Positions 34,332 to 45,900 of a stretch of 64,000 bases of DNA are shown piece after piece (the stretch's first letter is position 1; each line of letters opens with the position of its first letter). Under the pieces are notes generated by a model, which worked only from the letters and a program-made list of their open reading frames with translations, made no database searches and was not told the origin of the DNA. The stretch spans positions 51,592,679 to 51,656,678 of the forward strand of contig CM018047.1 in NCBI GenBank assembly GCA_008638375.1, written 5' to 3'. Both the position numbers and the translations under genes were made by a program. This DNA comes from Nyssa sinensis. Lineage: Eukaryota; Streptophyta; Magnoliopsida; Cornales; Nyssaceae.

Positions 34332-34520
34332 CTGCAAACCAAATCAACAATAAAAAAAAAAAAATCAAGGTTCTAGAATCATAATACCAAAAACCCATCA
34401 AGGAAACACCTGAAAACACTAGGGTTTAGGTAATATCTCATGTAAATTGATCAAAGTGGTAGAAAAGAAAATAAAAAAAAACCAATATAAAACGCATCAA
34501 ATTACCAAATGGGTACTCAC
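34332..34520 (-). other. Probable intron in the GnT-II 5' leader
   Basis: On the minus strand a donor ATTCT|GTGAGTACC (GT at 34520-34519) and an acceptor TTGGTTTGCAG (AG at 34333-34332) enclose 189 bases of AT-rich DNA upstream of the start codon. Both sites fit the plant consensus. The first exon would begin somewhere near 34640. Confidence 0.45.
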
Positions 34521-34649
34521 AGAATCTGAATTTGAGCATTAGCATGCTTTGAAACAGGGAAATCGGTCAACATTACATAGATGACGGACCGGCGGAACAA
34601 AAGAGCACAGAACAGAAAGAGAAGACTTGGAGGGAAGTTCTCAGTATAC

Positions 34650-36667
34650 GACCTTTGGACATTGGCTTTGGAAAAATGGGAAAAAAGTGAGTTGATTGGT
34701 TCATCTGTTGGAGGGTTCCTTTCTGAATATTAATCAAACTTCGGAAACTTCAAGAGGTGGTCATATGACAAGGGAGGGATACCAAACAAAGTTGGAAAAT
34801 TGACTGCCTCTACTCAATGGGGAGAGGAGTCAATGATTAAAGGCAAGCCAATCTTTGCTTAGAAAATACGAGGTCAACAAAGGGGCAAAGATGTCTTTGA
34901 AACCCCTTTCCCTATCACGTTTGGTAGGCGAGGTTGGTAACTCCCCGGGGTGGGCCCGGGGTGGGGAGGTGCGTTAGTTTTTAGGTTCATTTAGTTAGAA
35001 GTTTAAAAAAATTATAAAAAAGTATTATGTGATTTTAATTTAAATTTAGTAATTTATCATGCTTTAATTTTTTAATGACAAAAATATCTATATATTATTA
35101 ATTAATTCATCATTTTAAAAAGAACTGGCATCTTGAATGACGTGTCATTTTTAATTTTTTTTTTAATATTTTAAAATTCAATAACTTATAAATTATAAAT
35201 TTATTTTTAATAAAATTTATTTATTTAAGTCCTAAAATATGAGATTTATCAAACAAGATTCATATTATATTTAAACAAACTTATGGAGACAAAAGGCCAC
35301 GTAATAGCCTATAAATATCTGGACTTTTTTTCTTTTCCTTTGGAGTAATGTTAGGTTATTCAAAAACAAATTTCCCAAAAAAGGTCAACTTTAGTTGGGT
35401 TCACTCCATCCAACACTGTTTGTTTTATGATTTTATCGAGTCATGTGAATAGCAATCAGCAGGTGTTATTTATGCAGTCATGATAAAAGTTATTTTAATT
35501 ATGTTAAAATTAAATTTTAATAATATTATATTACTAAAAAGTTATTTTTTGATATTTTTGTTTCAACAGTAAAGTGTTATTTTTGGATAAGATTATCATT
35601 CTTTTTTCTAATTATTATTACAATTTGAGTAATTAAATAAGAAAAAAAACTTAGTCGATTTTGGAACAATCTGAACCGTTGAAATGAATAGTAACTACTA
35701 AAACAAAAATCATATTTAAAAAATCATTTGAATTTATCAAATTTTGAAAACATGAATAATTAGTAATTGGAGCACTGTTTAATTTGGAGTTGAGCTACTA
35801 TAATATAAATATAATAGTTGCAATGACTGAATTGTTGGAGTTGTTCTAAGAGAAACTCCAACAAAGGAGCATTTTAGATAAGCAAAATATTTATTTGACT
35901 TTAATTACAATATTATGTGTACACCAATGACTCTCATAACCATAAATGCTGTCCAACAAAAGTAATCAAAATTAGTCTTTATTTTATATTTAATTAAATA
36001 TATTTTGAATTTGAAAAATATTAAACAATTTGAACCAATCAAGAGAGAGAGAGACTGTTATAATTATTATTCTCATCAAGTTTTGCCTCCACCCTTTCTC
36101 TTCCCAATTGGAGGCATATATATGTCTATCATCCTCTCTTGGAGGCATTTTGCTTAATGTGATGCCTCCTTTGTTAGAGTACAAAATTTGAGTGTCGAGG
36201 AGTTAAAATGGCAGGTAGACCATTTATCTCTTGTGATGCCTTTTGTCTTGGTGATATTCTAATAAAGTCAATGAAGAATATAGTTGGATAGAGTAAATCT
36301 GATTAAAGTTTCTCGCCATCCAAATCTCTACCTAAAATGTTTATTACTTAAATAATGCGATATATAATTAATGTAAGATGTCATATCATTTGGGATGCTT
36401 TTTTAAATTTAAGTTTAGTTATGGAAGTTAAAACGTATTAACATTTGGGATTTTCTCAAGGTTATTTATTAATTTAATTTAAAAAACATTGGGTTTAGGC
36501 TGAAAAAATATTGTGGAACCTTATTTTTAATTTCTTCCTTTCTATTGATGGAAAACCAAATATCCACCTTAAAAAAAAAATTGTTGAAGGGAGAGGGAGT
36601 CATCCCCTCCAACACTGTGCGAGTGTCTCACACATGAGCCAAACACAAGGACAAGCAAAAGCACGGT
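34650..36667. other. Intergenic DNA, no gene seen
   Basis: It begins with the GnT-II promoter side, then becomes AT-rich. A small inverted pair GTTGGAGTTGTTCT / AGAAACTCCAAC at about 35833-35864 resembles the end of a Harbinger-type MITE. Confidence 0.45.
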
Positions 36668-36800
36668 GAGGAGTCTGAACTTTAACCACCTAATAGAGAG
36701 ACTCGAACCCAAATACTTATAACGAGGAGTCTGAACTCTAACCACCTAATAGAGAGACTCGAACGCAAGTACTTATAATGAAGAGTCTGAACTCTAATTA
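36668..36800. repeat. Tandem repeat, 56 bases x about 2.4
   Basis: Units begin GAGGAGTCTGAACT at 36668 and 36724, with a partial third at 36780. Each full unit holds GAGAGACTCGAACCCAAAT or a variant. The reverse complement of that word (GGGTTCGAGTC) resembles the B box of a tRNA-derived promoter, so the unit may derive from a SINE. Confidence 0.8.
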
Positions 36801-37549
36801 CCTTTCTATTAGCTTCGGCGTTAATCTTGGTTTTACTTTTGAGTAAACAAGAAGTGCCCAAATCCAAAGTAAAGTTGGTCCATAAAAACATGGTTTTGTG
36901 TCACTGGAACTAGTTTTTTTTCTTCTAAAGGTGTAGAGAAAGATGCAATTGAGGAATGAATAAGTTTGTGAGAAGGATCCTTTAAGATCATGGCTAACTC
37001 AAATTCTAGTTCTATTGCAAATACTAGTTCAAAAACTTAATTGGAGCTTGATCAGCATGTTGGCTTGCTTATTCCAAAAATAAATACTTAATTCATTCCT
37101 TGTAATGAAAATGGCAACATTGAATTTGGCAAATTTCAAAATTGGAAGTGCAAAATCTTACTCTACAGAGGCAAAATTATCAGTGTAAGAAAAGAATTTG
37201 CTTTGGGTCCACTTATGGTCCTAGAGAGAATCATCTCAAATAGTCAACTTAGCATAGATTCTTTTCTCTGAGTTCCTATCCATTTCCACCATAGAAACCA
37301 AAAAGAAAAAAAGATGAACAAAAGATCCCCTCACCTAGCTAATATGCCAATTGCAATACACAAATATTGCTCTGCATAATTCTATGCTTGTTATCTAACA
37401 TAAATATAAAGAACATATAGCTAGTGCTTGCATCATGATTCTTACCTTGGCCCGCATATAAATTATCCATGCTTTTCCATCAAGGTCAAGCAACCACAAG
37501 GGAATACATTACCATTTTTTACTGATTTAGCATCTCAACTTTAATTAAT

Positions 37550-38082
37550 GAGTAAATTATACTGATTTTTTTAAAAATTTTTGACAATTATAAAAACAAT
37601 TTCTAAAGTTTCTAAAGTACATTGTCATCTTTAATTTTTATTGATAAACTACACACATCTCCTTTACTTTTATTGACAAATTATACATACCTCTCCTCTA
37701 TTCCATTTTTTTTCTTCAAAATAACGAAAATGTCCCTTTTATTTTGATTTTTTTATTTTTCAATTCTGACCAATTTTTTAATTTTTAAATAAATATTGAT
37801 TAAAACATTCTTGATCAAAAATAAAAATATAAGTTATTTACCTTAAATTTATTTTATATAAAATAAAAAAATTCTTTAAAAAAGTCTTAAAAATTTAGTC
37901 AAAATTGAAAAAATGTAAAAAAAAAATGAAAATTGTATTTTTGTCATTTAAAAAAAATTGGATAGAAAGGAAGGTATGCATATTTTGTCAATAAAAATAG
38001 AAGAGGGTAGTATAATTTTAAAAATCTCAGGAAATTTTTTTATAATTATCAGAAACCTCAAGCGAAGTCAGTGTAATTTATC
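37550..38082. mobile_element. Short Mutator-like element (MULE/MITE size)
   Basis: The left end GAGTAAATTATACTGAT matches the reverse complement of the right end (GTCAGTGTAATTTATC), and both continue into TTGACAATTATAAAAA-like sequence. TTTAATTAAT precedes the element (37540-37549) and follows it (38083-38092). The ends are related to those of the element at 19411-20950. At 533 bases it has no gene. Part of its interior is repeated at 56180-56430. Confidence 0.65.
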
Positions 38083-38204
38083 TTTAATTAATTTAACTCA
38101 TTTTACCTATAATTTCAAAAATCTCAAGAAAATTTTTTATAATTATCAGAAACCTCGAGTGAAGTCAGTGTAATTTATCCTTAATTAATTTAACCCATTT
38201 TGCC
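38011..38204. repeat. 97-base tandem duplication of the element's right end and flank
   Basis: Units 38011-38107 and 38108-38204 are nearly identical; both contain TATAATTATCAGAAACCTC, GTCAGTGTAATTTATC and the flanking TTAATTAATTTAAC. The second copy therefore carries the end plus its target duplication. Confidence 0.85.
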
Positions 38205-39327
38205 TCTTTGCTCTCCTTGCATTGCTCTCTTTTCTTTCTTCTTCGGAATGGATAATAGGTCCCTCAACTCTAAACTCCCGTTTTGTTCTTAGTGTCGCTA
38301 AAAGCATGAGCTGGAGAAAAAAAGTTTAGTGCCAAAGTATTACCAAAAAATTCTATGGTCATGCATATCAAAATTTAACATGTGTTATATATTTTATATA
38401 ATGACAAAGTAAATAATATCGCTTATATCACATATATATATATATATATATATATGTCAGAATTTGATATTCATAGCTATAGTGTTTTTGATATAATCTT
38501 ACCACTAAACCTTTTTTTCTAACTAACTAGTTCTTCTGGAAAGGTGCTAATAAAATGCAACATTCTTGATTTCAAGCCACATTGAGATATTGAAAACAGG
38601 CAAGTAACAAATTGTTTCATGCTTGGGGTTAATCCAAGGCTTGTGAACCATTCTCTCTCCTCCTCCTCCTCTCTGTGTTGAAGGAGATTTGCCAACATGA
38701 TTTCCAAAGGTGAGAGAGCATATCTGACATTGTTATTAACAGTAAATAAGCAAAATATCAAGCCCATCATTTAATGGGACTTGACAATTACTACAGATGG
38801 GATTCCCCCATCGAATGATAGAATGCGTTCCCTTGGATGAAAATTTTAAGAAGTTTGATAACGAAATGCATTATGCTCCTATTACTGCGAGATTTGAGAA
38901 TGATCAAACTTATGCAGCTTTATTTTATAGTTGAAGTAGTTTTTTCGGTTTAAAACCGTGATGTACAAGTTACGATAAATCATTCGTTAATGAAAAATCT
39001 TGTAAAAAATTCAAAGCAAGGAGTTGAATTCATGTCTCCTAACTTCTTGTTACAATTTGTTTGGACGAATAGATTTAAATAGAAAAGAAACGATTGAGGT
39101 GGAGTGATAAATAAAAGTTTCGTTTAGATATTTACAGTAAAGCGTAAAGAAATGATTAGGAGAGTTATTAAGTTGACTTTTACGAAAGTGAAAGTGATCG
39201 AAGAGAAAAAAACTTGATTTAATGAAATTTTTTAAAATACTAAATATGTCCTTAAATAAATGAATTAAAAATTAAGAATTCAATAAAAGAAGGATATAAG
39301 AGCTGCTTTAACCCACGAGTCATCATT
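38205..39327. other. Intergenic DNA, no gene seen
   Basis: It holds a (TA)n run at about 38434-38456. The 83-codon minus-strand frame near 38519-38770 matches nothing I know. Confidence 0.5.
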
Positions 39328-39647
39328 AGAGCTGCTATTTTCAAAATTTGACAGGTCACTTAAAAAAACACAAGCTCCAATAGCTTGCCAAATGTTCTTT
39401 TAAAATTTGAGTTAGCCAAGTTCTCTCAAATTTGATAGGACTTTTAGCATGCTGTCATAATTTGAATGATACAGATTCTTTCAATCTAACAGCTTAAATT
39501 TGACCAAAGATATTTCTTGAAGTAGAAATGTCAAAAAATAGCTTTTAACATTGAAGCAGAAATTTCAAAAAATTACTTTTTGGTACTGTAATACTACTAA
39601 AATTTAGCTGTAATATGATTAAATGACTTTTATTATTGGAGTTACTC
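39328..39647. repeat. MITE-like element (Harbinger-type ends)
   Basis: The left end TTAGAGCTGCTATTTTCAAA roughly matches the reverse complement of the right end (TTATTGGAGTTACTCTAA). It is about 320 bases and AT-rich, with inner words resembling those around 35690-35800. Imperfect ends make this tentative. Confidence 0.35.
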
Positions 39648-39899
39648 TAATTGTTAACTAATTTTTATATATATATATATATATATATTTTTTTCTATTC
39701 TACTGATTATTTAAATAAAATATAATAACTTTTTTTTTCATTTCTTTTCTAAATATTTAAATAAGATGAAAGATGATTATTATTTTTTTTCTATTCTAAT
39801 TTATATTATCTTTTTTTTTTTTTTTTTTTAACTTTTGGGAACTTCCAAAACAACTATTAGGTGCTTTGAAAGGTGAGGCTGCCCTGCCTCCAATTTGGC

Positions 39900-40097
39900 A
39901 TCGTGAGTCTAATGACCAAGATCTGAAGATGATGGCTCTATACCACACATATGTGAAGGCAAAGTGGGCCATATGTTTTGGTTAGATAAGTTTAGTATCC
40001 AGAATGGTAGATATTATCAGTGCGACAACATCCATATCCAAAACCAAACCAGATAATATGTGAAGGTGGGCAAACAGAGCAAACAGTTTCTGGAGAA
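39900..40097 (+). promoter_or_regulatory. Promoter/leader of the small plastid-protein gene
   Basis: A light-box-like GATAAG (I-box) lies at 39985-39990 and a second GATAA near 40050. These would suit a plastid-protein gene, but such short words also occur by chance. Confidence 0.3.
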
Positions 40098-40819
40098 ATG
40101 GCAGCCAAAATGGCTCTCTCTTCATCTCTCAGCACCAAACTTCCACTATCAACCAAGCAATCCTCACTATGCCCTGTATCTCCCACCTTCTGCTCACCAA
40201 AAATAAGACCTTGTCATTTCAAAATTCATGCAAATTTAGGTTTGGAACACCTCTTTTTTTATCTCATTCACCTTCTATTTTTACATCTATATAATATACA
40301 TATACATGTATATGCATGTAGTTCAACACTTTTGTTTTGATTTTGAACCAAGCTGAGGCTGAAATGATGATTTGATGAAAGGGCTTTGGTGTTCTTAGGT
40401 GGAGGAGAGGGAGAAGTCAAGCAGGGAGGGAAGAGGAAGTTCATCACTAGAGATGAAGAACCAGAACAGTAAGCCTTCCGACACATTTCTTACTTTGCTT
40501 CAAAACTATTAGGCATCACTTGTCGAGAAATTTCAAAGTACTTTTCTTGCTCTTGAAAGCAAAAACTGCATTGATTTTTAAACCTTAAAAACAAGTTATC
40601 TACTTCTAAAATGGTAAGCAAAACATGCATACTATAGAGATTTTTATTCATCAATAGGTTTTTGTCAAGCGTAGGTATTGGCAGTCTGCAGGCGAAAGGG
40701 AAGGTGAGAATCCCATGAAGACACCCCTTCCTTACATAATCATATTTGGTATGTCGACGCCATTTGTAATCTTAGCCATTGCTTTTATCAATGGTTGGAT
40801 TAAGGTACCTGTTCGATGA
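40098..40819 (+). CDS. Predicted plastid single-span membrane protein, 118 residues
   Basis: Three exons join in phase: 40098-40239, 40399-40468 and 40675-40819, with GT-AG borders (donors TTTAG|GTTTGG and AGAACA|GTAAGC; acceptors TTCTTAG and AAGCGTAG). The product begins MAAKMALSSSLSTKLPLSTK, rich in Ser/Thr and Lys with no acidic residue in the first 45, as in chloroplast transit peptides. The middle is hydrophilic (GGEGEVKQGGKRKFITRDEE). The C-terminal third has PLPYIIIFGMSTPFVILAIA, one membrane span, followed by a short tail INGWIKVPVR. This architecture suits a small nuclear-encoded thylakoid or envelope protein. I do not recognise the family well enough to name a complex. The clean splicing and conserved-looking C-terminus make a real gene likely. 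An alternative start is the ATG at 40110. Confidence 0.8.
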
Positions 40820-41771
40820 TATGATTATGACTGCGACATGAATGTGGCAGCGAGGCAAGAATCTCTAATCCGAGTTGATTAGAAAACCTTTTAATTCAAT
40901 CATCTGAGTTGTCAAATATAAGCATATGGCTTCACACATTTGTTTGAATATTCATGTTTTAATATCTTATGTGAATCATACTTCAATTCATTATGATGGG
41001 GTTGGATGGCTTGTAGTGAATCTGATCTGCACAGGGTTGATTGTAATTGTATGTAGAACCAGACTCAAATCTATACTGGGTATGTTCTGCTGACAGTGTG
41101 TATCATAATGGCATGTGAACTACAGTTATTTCTCTTTTCAATGCTTAATTAAGAATAAATCCAACACATACTATGGAAATGCAGAACAGACCAGGAACAT
41201 GAGAACACACATGGTGTGACGCCCTCTATGATATCAGTGTTTTATGGGGTTCACGTGAGAATTATTGTACGACCAAAATCATAGAAACCATCACACATAT
41301 GTTATGGGCTCATAGAATAACTTATCCCGAAACACAAATTGCAGTATGCCATTCTTTTAGTTTGTTTTTCATGTGTAGTAACTAACATATAAAATGACCA
41401 AGATTACCTCTGGCGACTCTCTCATTTGCAAGTTCAAAAGAAAGGAGCCATGTCAATTGGGAGTAAGAAGTTATCAGTGGCACTGCATGTAAAATGATAC
41501 TGGCTTGTGTTGGTGTCCAGCTTTTGAAAGGTCATTTAAAAGTGTCTTATTGCATGGAAAAAAGCAGTCACCCATATAAAACAGTATGAGTGCCTGTTAC
41601 TGTTAGTGCTCAATGTTTTCAGGCATTCTTCTTCTGGCAGGATCTTCAAGACAGGATTCTATCATCCCGAGATGCCATTGAATGTGGGAGTGCTATAACA
41701 CAAAGTTTGGAATAAGAAATTTTTTAGGGAGATTTTAAATGGTCATGAATGGTAGGAATTAATTGAGTACC

Positions 41772-41802
<31 letters not shown>

Positions 41803-42066
41803 AAAAATGCTGTCTTTGACCTATAAATTACTTGATGACCATGAAACCATTTTGGGTTAAGCTGAAATCCAGTGGGATTGAAATTACCTGATTCAATATA
41901 CAAATAGATTGAATATAATAAACATTTTAACTGCTACCCATCTAGCGTGCTAAGCCTGAATACAACCAATTAAACCATGTCACAACCATTTTCTGGAAAA
42001 AATGATTTTCAACTTGTAAAAGAATTAGTTAAAAATCACATAAATAGGTTAGCATTTGGTGCATCT
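40820..42066. other. Intergenic DNA, no gene seen
   Basis: It includes the 3' UTR of the small plastid-protein gene and the C23/A15 tract described separately. No supported frame. Confidence 0.5.
41770..41807. repeat. Homopolymer pair C23-A15
   Basis: Twenty-three C are followed directly by fifteen A. Long C runs are rare in an AT-rich genome, so an assembly or sequencing artefact cannot be excluded. Confidence 0.85.
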
Positions 42067-42264
42067 TTATGTAGAAGTTCGTTTCCATGGTGGGGAGGCC
42101 ATCCACTCAAGTAGAGACATTTCGGCAACTATATTTGCACTCTGGATTGCCTCAACTGAAAAACTGTAAGGCACAGAGTTAGAAGTTAGTGTTGGGATAT
42201 TCATTGCCCCAGGAGGTCTTGACCCTGATGGTGGCCATCCCCTCCTTGTGCCTGTGCCTACCAT
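42067..42264 (-). other. Unassigned open frame downstream of the SnRK1-beta gene
   Basis: A 65-codon frame rich in Pro, Ser and Trp (GWPPSGSRPPGAMNIP, later SLLEWMASPPW), less AT-rich than its surroundings, preceded by an acceptor-like CATGGTAG at about 42261. It could be the last exon of an unrecognised gene or of an alternative SnRK1-beta transcript, or a remnant. No family match comes to mind. Confidence 0.25.
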
Positions 42265-42614
42265 GAACAGAAGGATGCAAAAACTAGACTTTTTTCAGAC
42301 CTGTTGGCCTGACGTGTATGCAAAACCAATACCATGCTTGATTGTTGATACATGAATGAAGCCATTAGCTTCAAAGAGTTGAGTAACCAGCATCAGGGAT
42401 CAAGTTTGCAAGTTCAAATTTCTTTTCCATGGATATTCAATGAGAATAGAAATCCACTAATGCAAGAGTAAGTTATCGAATCCAAAAGAATAGAAATCAC
42501 ATAAATATGTTTACATGGCAAAAATTCTACTTTTTCCTACACTAGCCTTTCTTTAACCTATCAAAGCAATTGGCATTACATTTTCATTAGCAATATCATA
42601 TTTATATTGGGGAA

Positions 42615-42688
42615 GTATTTCAATCTTTTACCTTACTCAATGACTTGTAAAGTATTTCAATCTTTTACCTTACTCAACGACTTGTAAA
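42615..42688. repeat. 37-base tandem duplication across the SnRK1-beta stop codon
   Basis: Units 42615-42651 and 42652-42688 differ at one base. Read on the minus strand each contains the last ten codons and the stop of the gene. The 5' unit on that strand (42652-42688) is the one in frame; the other lies in the 3' UTR. Confidence 0.95.
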
Positions 42689-42995
42689 GTACTACTGTCA
42701 CATATTTTGAGCGAAATCGATGTGTTGAACTAAGTGCCACCATAGATTCACCACTACGCCCTTTCTGAATGTATAGATGATTCAACACTGCAGCCAAAGG
42801 CTTATCCAGAGACTCAGGAATATCCTTGGAGGATGATGGTTGATCCAGCGGTGTTTTCTGTAGTAAAGGAGGCATTTCAGGCAACAATTTTTCGTTAAAA
42901 TCTTCTGAATGAAAGGGTGAGTTGTTATAGTCTGATATGGGTGAAGCAGGAGATTCAGAGGCAGAAATGTTGTTTGGGACTTCTGGAATATAATC
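42657..42995 (-). CDS. KINB2: SnRK1-beta exon 4: ASC domain and stop
   Basis: It codes for residues 184-295 (DYIPEVPNN...KVKD). Acceptor TTGTGCAG at 42997-42996. A GTAAAAG follows the AGTAAG of SLSK near the end; if used as a donor it would remove the last codons, but the simplest reading runs to the TGA at 42659-42657. Confidence 0.9.
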   Translation of the reverse strand, partial: DYIPEVPNNISASESPASPISDYNNSPFHSEDFNEKLLPEMPPLLQKTPLDQPSSSKDIPESLDKPLAAVLNHLYIQKGRSGESMVALSSTHRFRSKYVTVVLYKSLSKVKD

Positions 42996-45900
42996 CTGCA
43001 CAATACATCAGTCATTATCTAATCAGGTAATTTGATGTAATCAAAGTATCAAACAATCAAATGTAACACGAAGGATTTGAAATGCAGATGATCAAATAAC
43101 TACAACTAAATTGTAAGATATTTCTTTAAAAATTCAACTTAGTAAAATGTACCTTTAATGGAATAAAATTGGTGAAGCCACACTAAATTAATAAAAAATG
43201 TTCAATAAATTTCTAGGAACAATCCATTTGGCAACTGTAGTCAGAAGATATTGGCAATTATAGAGAAGGCTGGTTCAGTTTGTAGTACACATCCACACAT
43301 GAAAGAAGATAGAAATCAATCTTATGCAAGAATTTAGCTACATGCATACTATAAATTGCCTAAAATATTTATTTATTTATTTTATGTCATAGCTGGTTGT
43401 GAAGTTTATAAATGCTTCTATACGGTCTAATCTTGACTCTAGTAAAGTGACTATAGTTGGAAATATCAGGATGAAGGTTATCGTGCCCAATTCCATTTAT
43501 TGACATTACTTTCCAAATTTTATTCTCTGTGTCTCAGTAAACAAATGGAGATTTCTGAAAAGAGAAGTTTCAAGCCATCTGATGTTGAGAATTGTTGTGT
43601 TTTTATTACAAATACGGAGAGGTGAAGGCAAAACATTTTGCGTTTCCATTAGATGGGGATAAGCCTGAAGTGTAAGGCTGGACCAAATATGTTAGCATAA
43701 AAAGAAATGTTCAAGATTAAAACTCTCTCTCTCTCTCTCTCTCTCTCAAGTCTGGAAGTATCAAACTTATCTGTGGACTATTGTGTTCGCTGATATTTCA
43801 TAAAATATTTCAAGTTGGAGAAGCTGCCGACCAATCTGAAATTTGCGTGTTTTATGGCCAAAAGATACTCATCCTCCATAATCAATCCATTGCAAACTTA
43901 ACTTGGGTGTAAGAAGAGCCATATATTCAGTTAGGGAATTAGGTGCATATTTCAGACAATACAAGCTCAAGGAGATGGGCAGAGAGAATTTCACACCTTG
44001 GAGTGTTAGCAATCATAATTGTCAAGGTTCTGCAAGGCATTTTTGTTCATCCTCAGATCCAGGTGAGACTAAATGTATTAGCATCAGATCCTTCTTAAAA
44101 CTAGAGAATGAAATCCTTCAGTTACTAACTTACTAACAGCAGATGCCTCAAGGTTTGTGGGAAATGTACTCAATAAGGTTGGAATGTTTACTTTGAGGCT
44201 TCCCTGCAATGGTAGAGGGCTCTTATGACCATGGAAACACTTTAGAATGAAATTGGCATTCTGGAAAGGATTTCCTACTACCTCTCAAGAGGAAAGAGAT
44301 ACAATTCCAATGAAAAGCATTTATGCAAGAATATATTCATTATAATCTACCGAGATGTGCATAGAAAAGATTTTCTTTTTGTGACTGAGCAACAATTGCC
44401 TGAGTTTCTATTACATATTCGCCTCCTAATTTTAGGTAAGAATTAAAATCATCTAGTAAAAATTCTAAGTCCACAAATGATTTGCATCTACACATATATA
44501 TTTGCAACATATAAAAGAAGGCCATTACCCAGTGTTGTCCCACCTACGCAGGATGTTGCGAGAGGTAGACTGGATAAAGACTTGACTTTTGACATTATTT
44601 TTGCACAAAGTGGCTCCTTTTATAGTTGAAAGGTTTAACAAGACAATAAGGATCTTATTGATGAAAGCAGAAAGCGAACACTGATCACAAGCACATTTCA
44701 GCTATAAGGATCAGAAAAGGATAACGTCAACAGAAAAGGATAACGTCAAAAGTCATAACCAATTTCTCCCCTTTGTTGGCCATACTAACAGAATTATGTA
44801 ACTCAAAACCACCAGATGGAGCACATAGTCACTAACCTTCTCAAGAGCAACTCATACTTCAGTCATAATCAATCTCTTCTCTTTTTCCTTCTTGGAAACC
44901 AAATGGAGCACATAGGTGTTCTAGTGAACTTGTCCAATAAATACAGAATTGGTTGCTCAACCGAGTTAACAGGAAAATGATAGATGGAGTAACAAGACTT
45001 GGATCAATTGTTCAGCAAGCGAAGAGTGTTACATGAGACTAAAGGAGTTTCAATTTCAATCTACTTGGAATGGCAATTGAATGTCATGGAGATACTGGAA
45101 GCAGAGGAAATGGACTGGTCAGGTAACATCTGGACCTTATCAGCATATGATAAAGGAGTGACAAAAGAAGATTAGCAGTTATTATTGAGCCTTATTGGCA
45201 GTTATCTGGTGCCGCTCATCCTAGAATCTTTCCAGTTCTGCTTTCATGAGCTCCAACTTTATAATTATTGGCTATGCTGCTTAAATTTACAATCTACCTT
45301 TAACAAAACCAAATTGCATTATTATTCTGTAGAAGTGATCTTCTAGTATTGTTGAACAAATCTCATATTAGAACAAGTAGGAAAGTTAATTTTTATTACG
45401 TGCAAATAAGACACATTAGGATTCGGTCATAGTCAATTTTTGTAATATAAAAAGAAGACACATTTAGGCTTTAGTCATTTTTTATGCTCTAAAGCCTGTG
45501 CCATGTACTGTTATGCTACTTTCATCCTGCAGAAAAAAACGTATGACTCGAAAGTTTAGATTTTTCTTGAGCATAACTACTTCAGAAAAAGGGGTAATGA
45601 GAATTAATACTTCTTGCTTTAATAAAAAGTCCATGTGTTAGATGGAAGCATGTTTCATGAAAATGATGTCATATTAACCATCAAGTTAGGCTTACATATC
45701 AGAGACACACAGGCTGTTAATCAGGGTACATATATATATATATATATCAGTTTTGTAATAAAACAGAAACTATTTTATGAAATAAGATTCTGTTCTTTGA
45801 AAAATCAGAAAAAAAAAAGAAGAAAAAATGCAGAGAATGTTTTTCGAAATCACAACAGTATAAGAAAAACTTTTCAAAGCAAAAACTAAAATTGAAAATA

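Noticed and set aside
36690..36780. tRNA gene suggested by the GGGTTCGAGTC word
   Set aside because: No cloverleaf can be formed and no A box is at the right distance; the word lies in a tandem repeat.
42657..42680. Splice donor GTAAAAG near the SnRK1-beta stop as the true exon end
   Set aside because: Reading to the nearby TGA gives a normal-length protein, and no downstream exon with the expected family ending was found. Kept only as an alternative.
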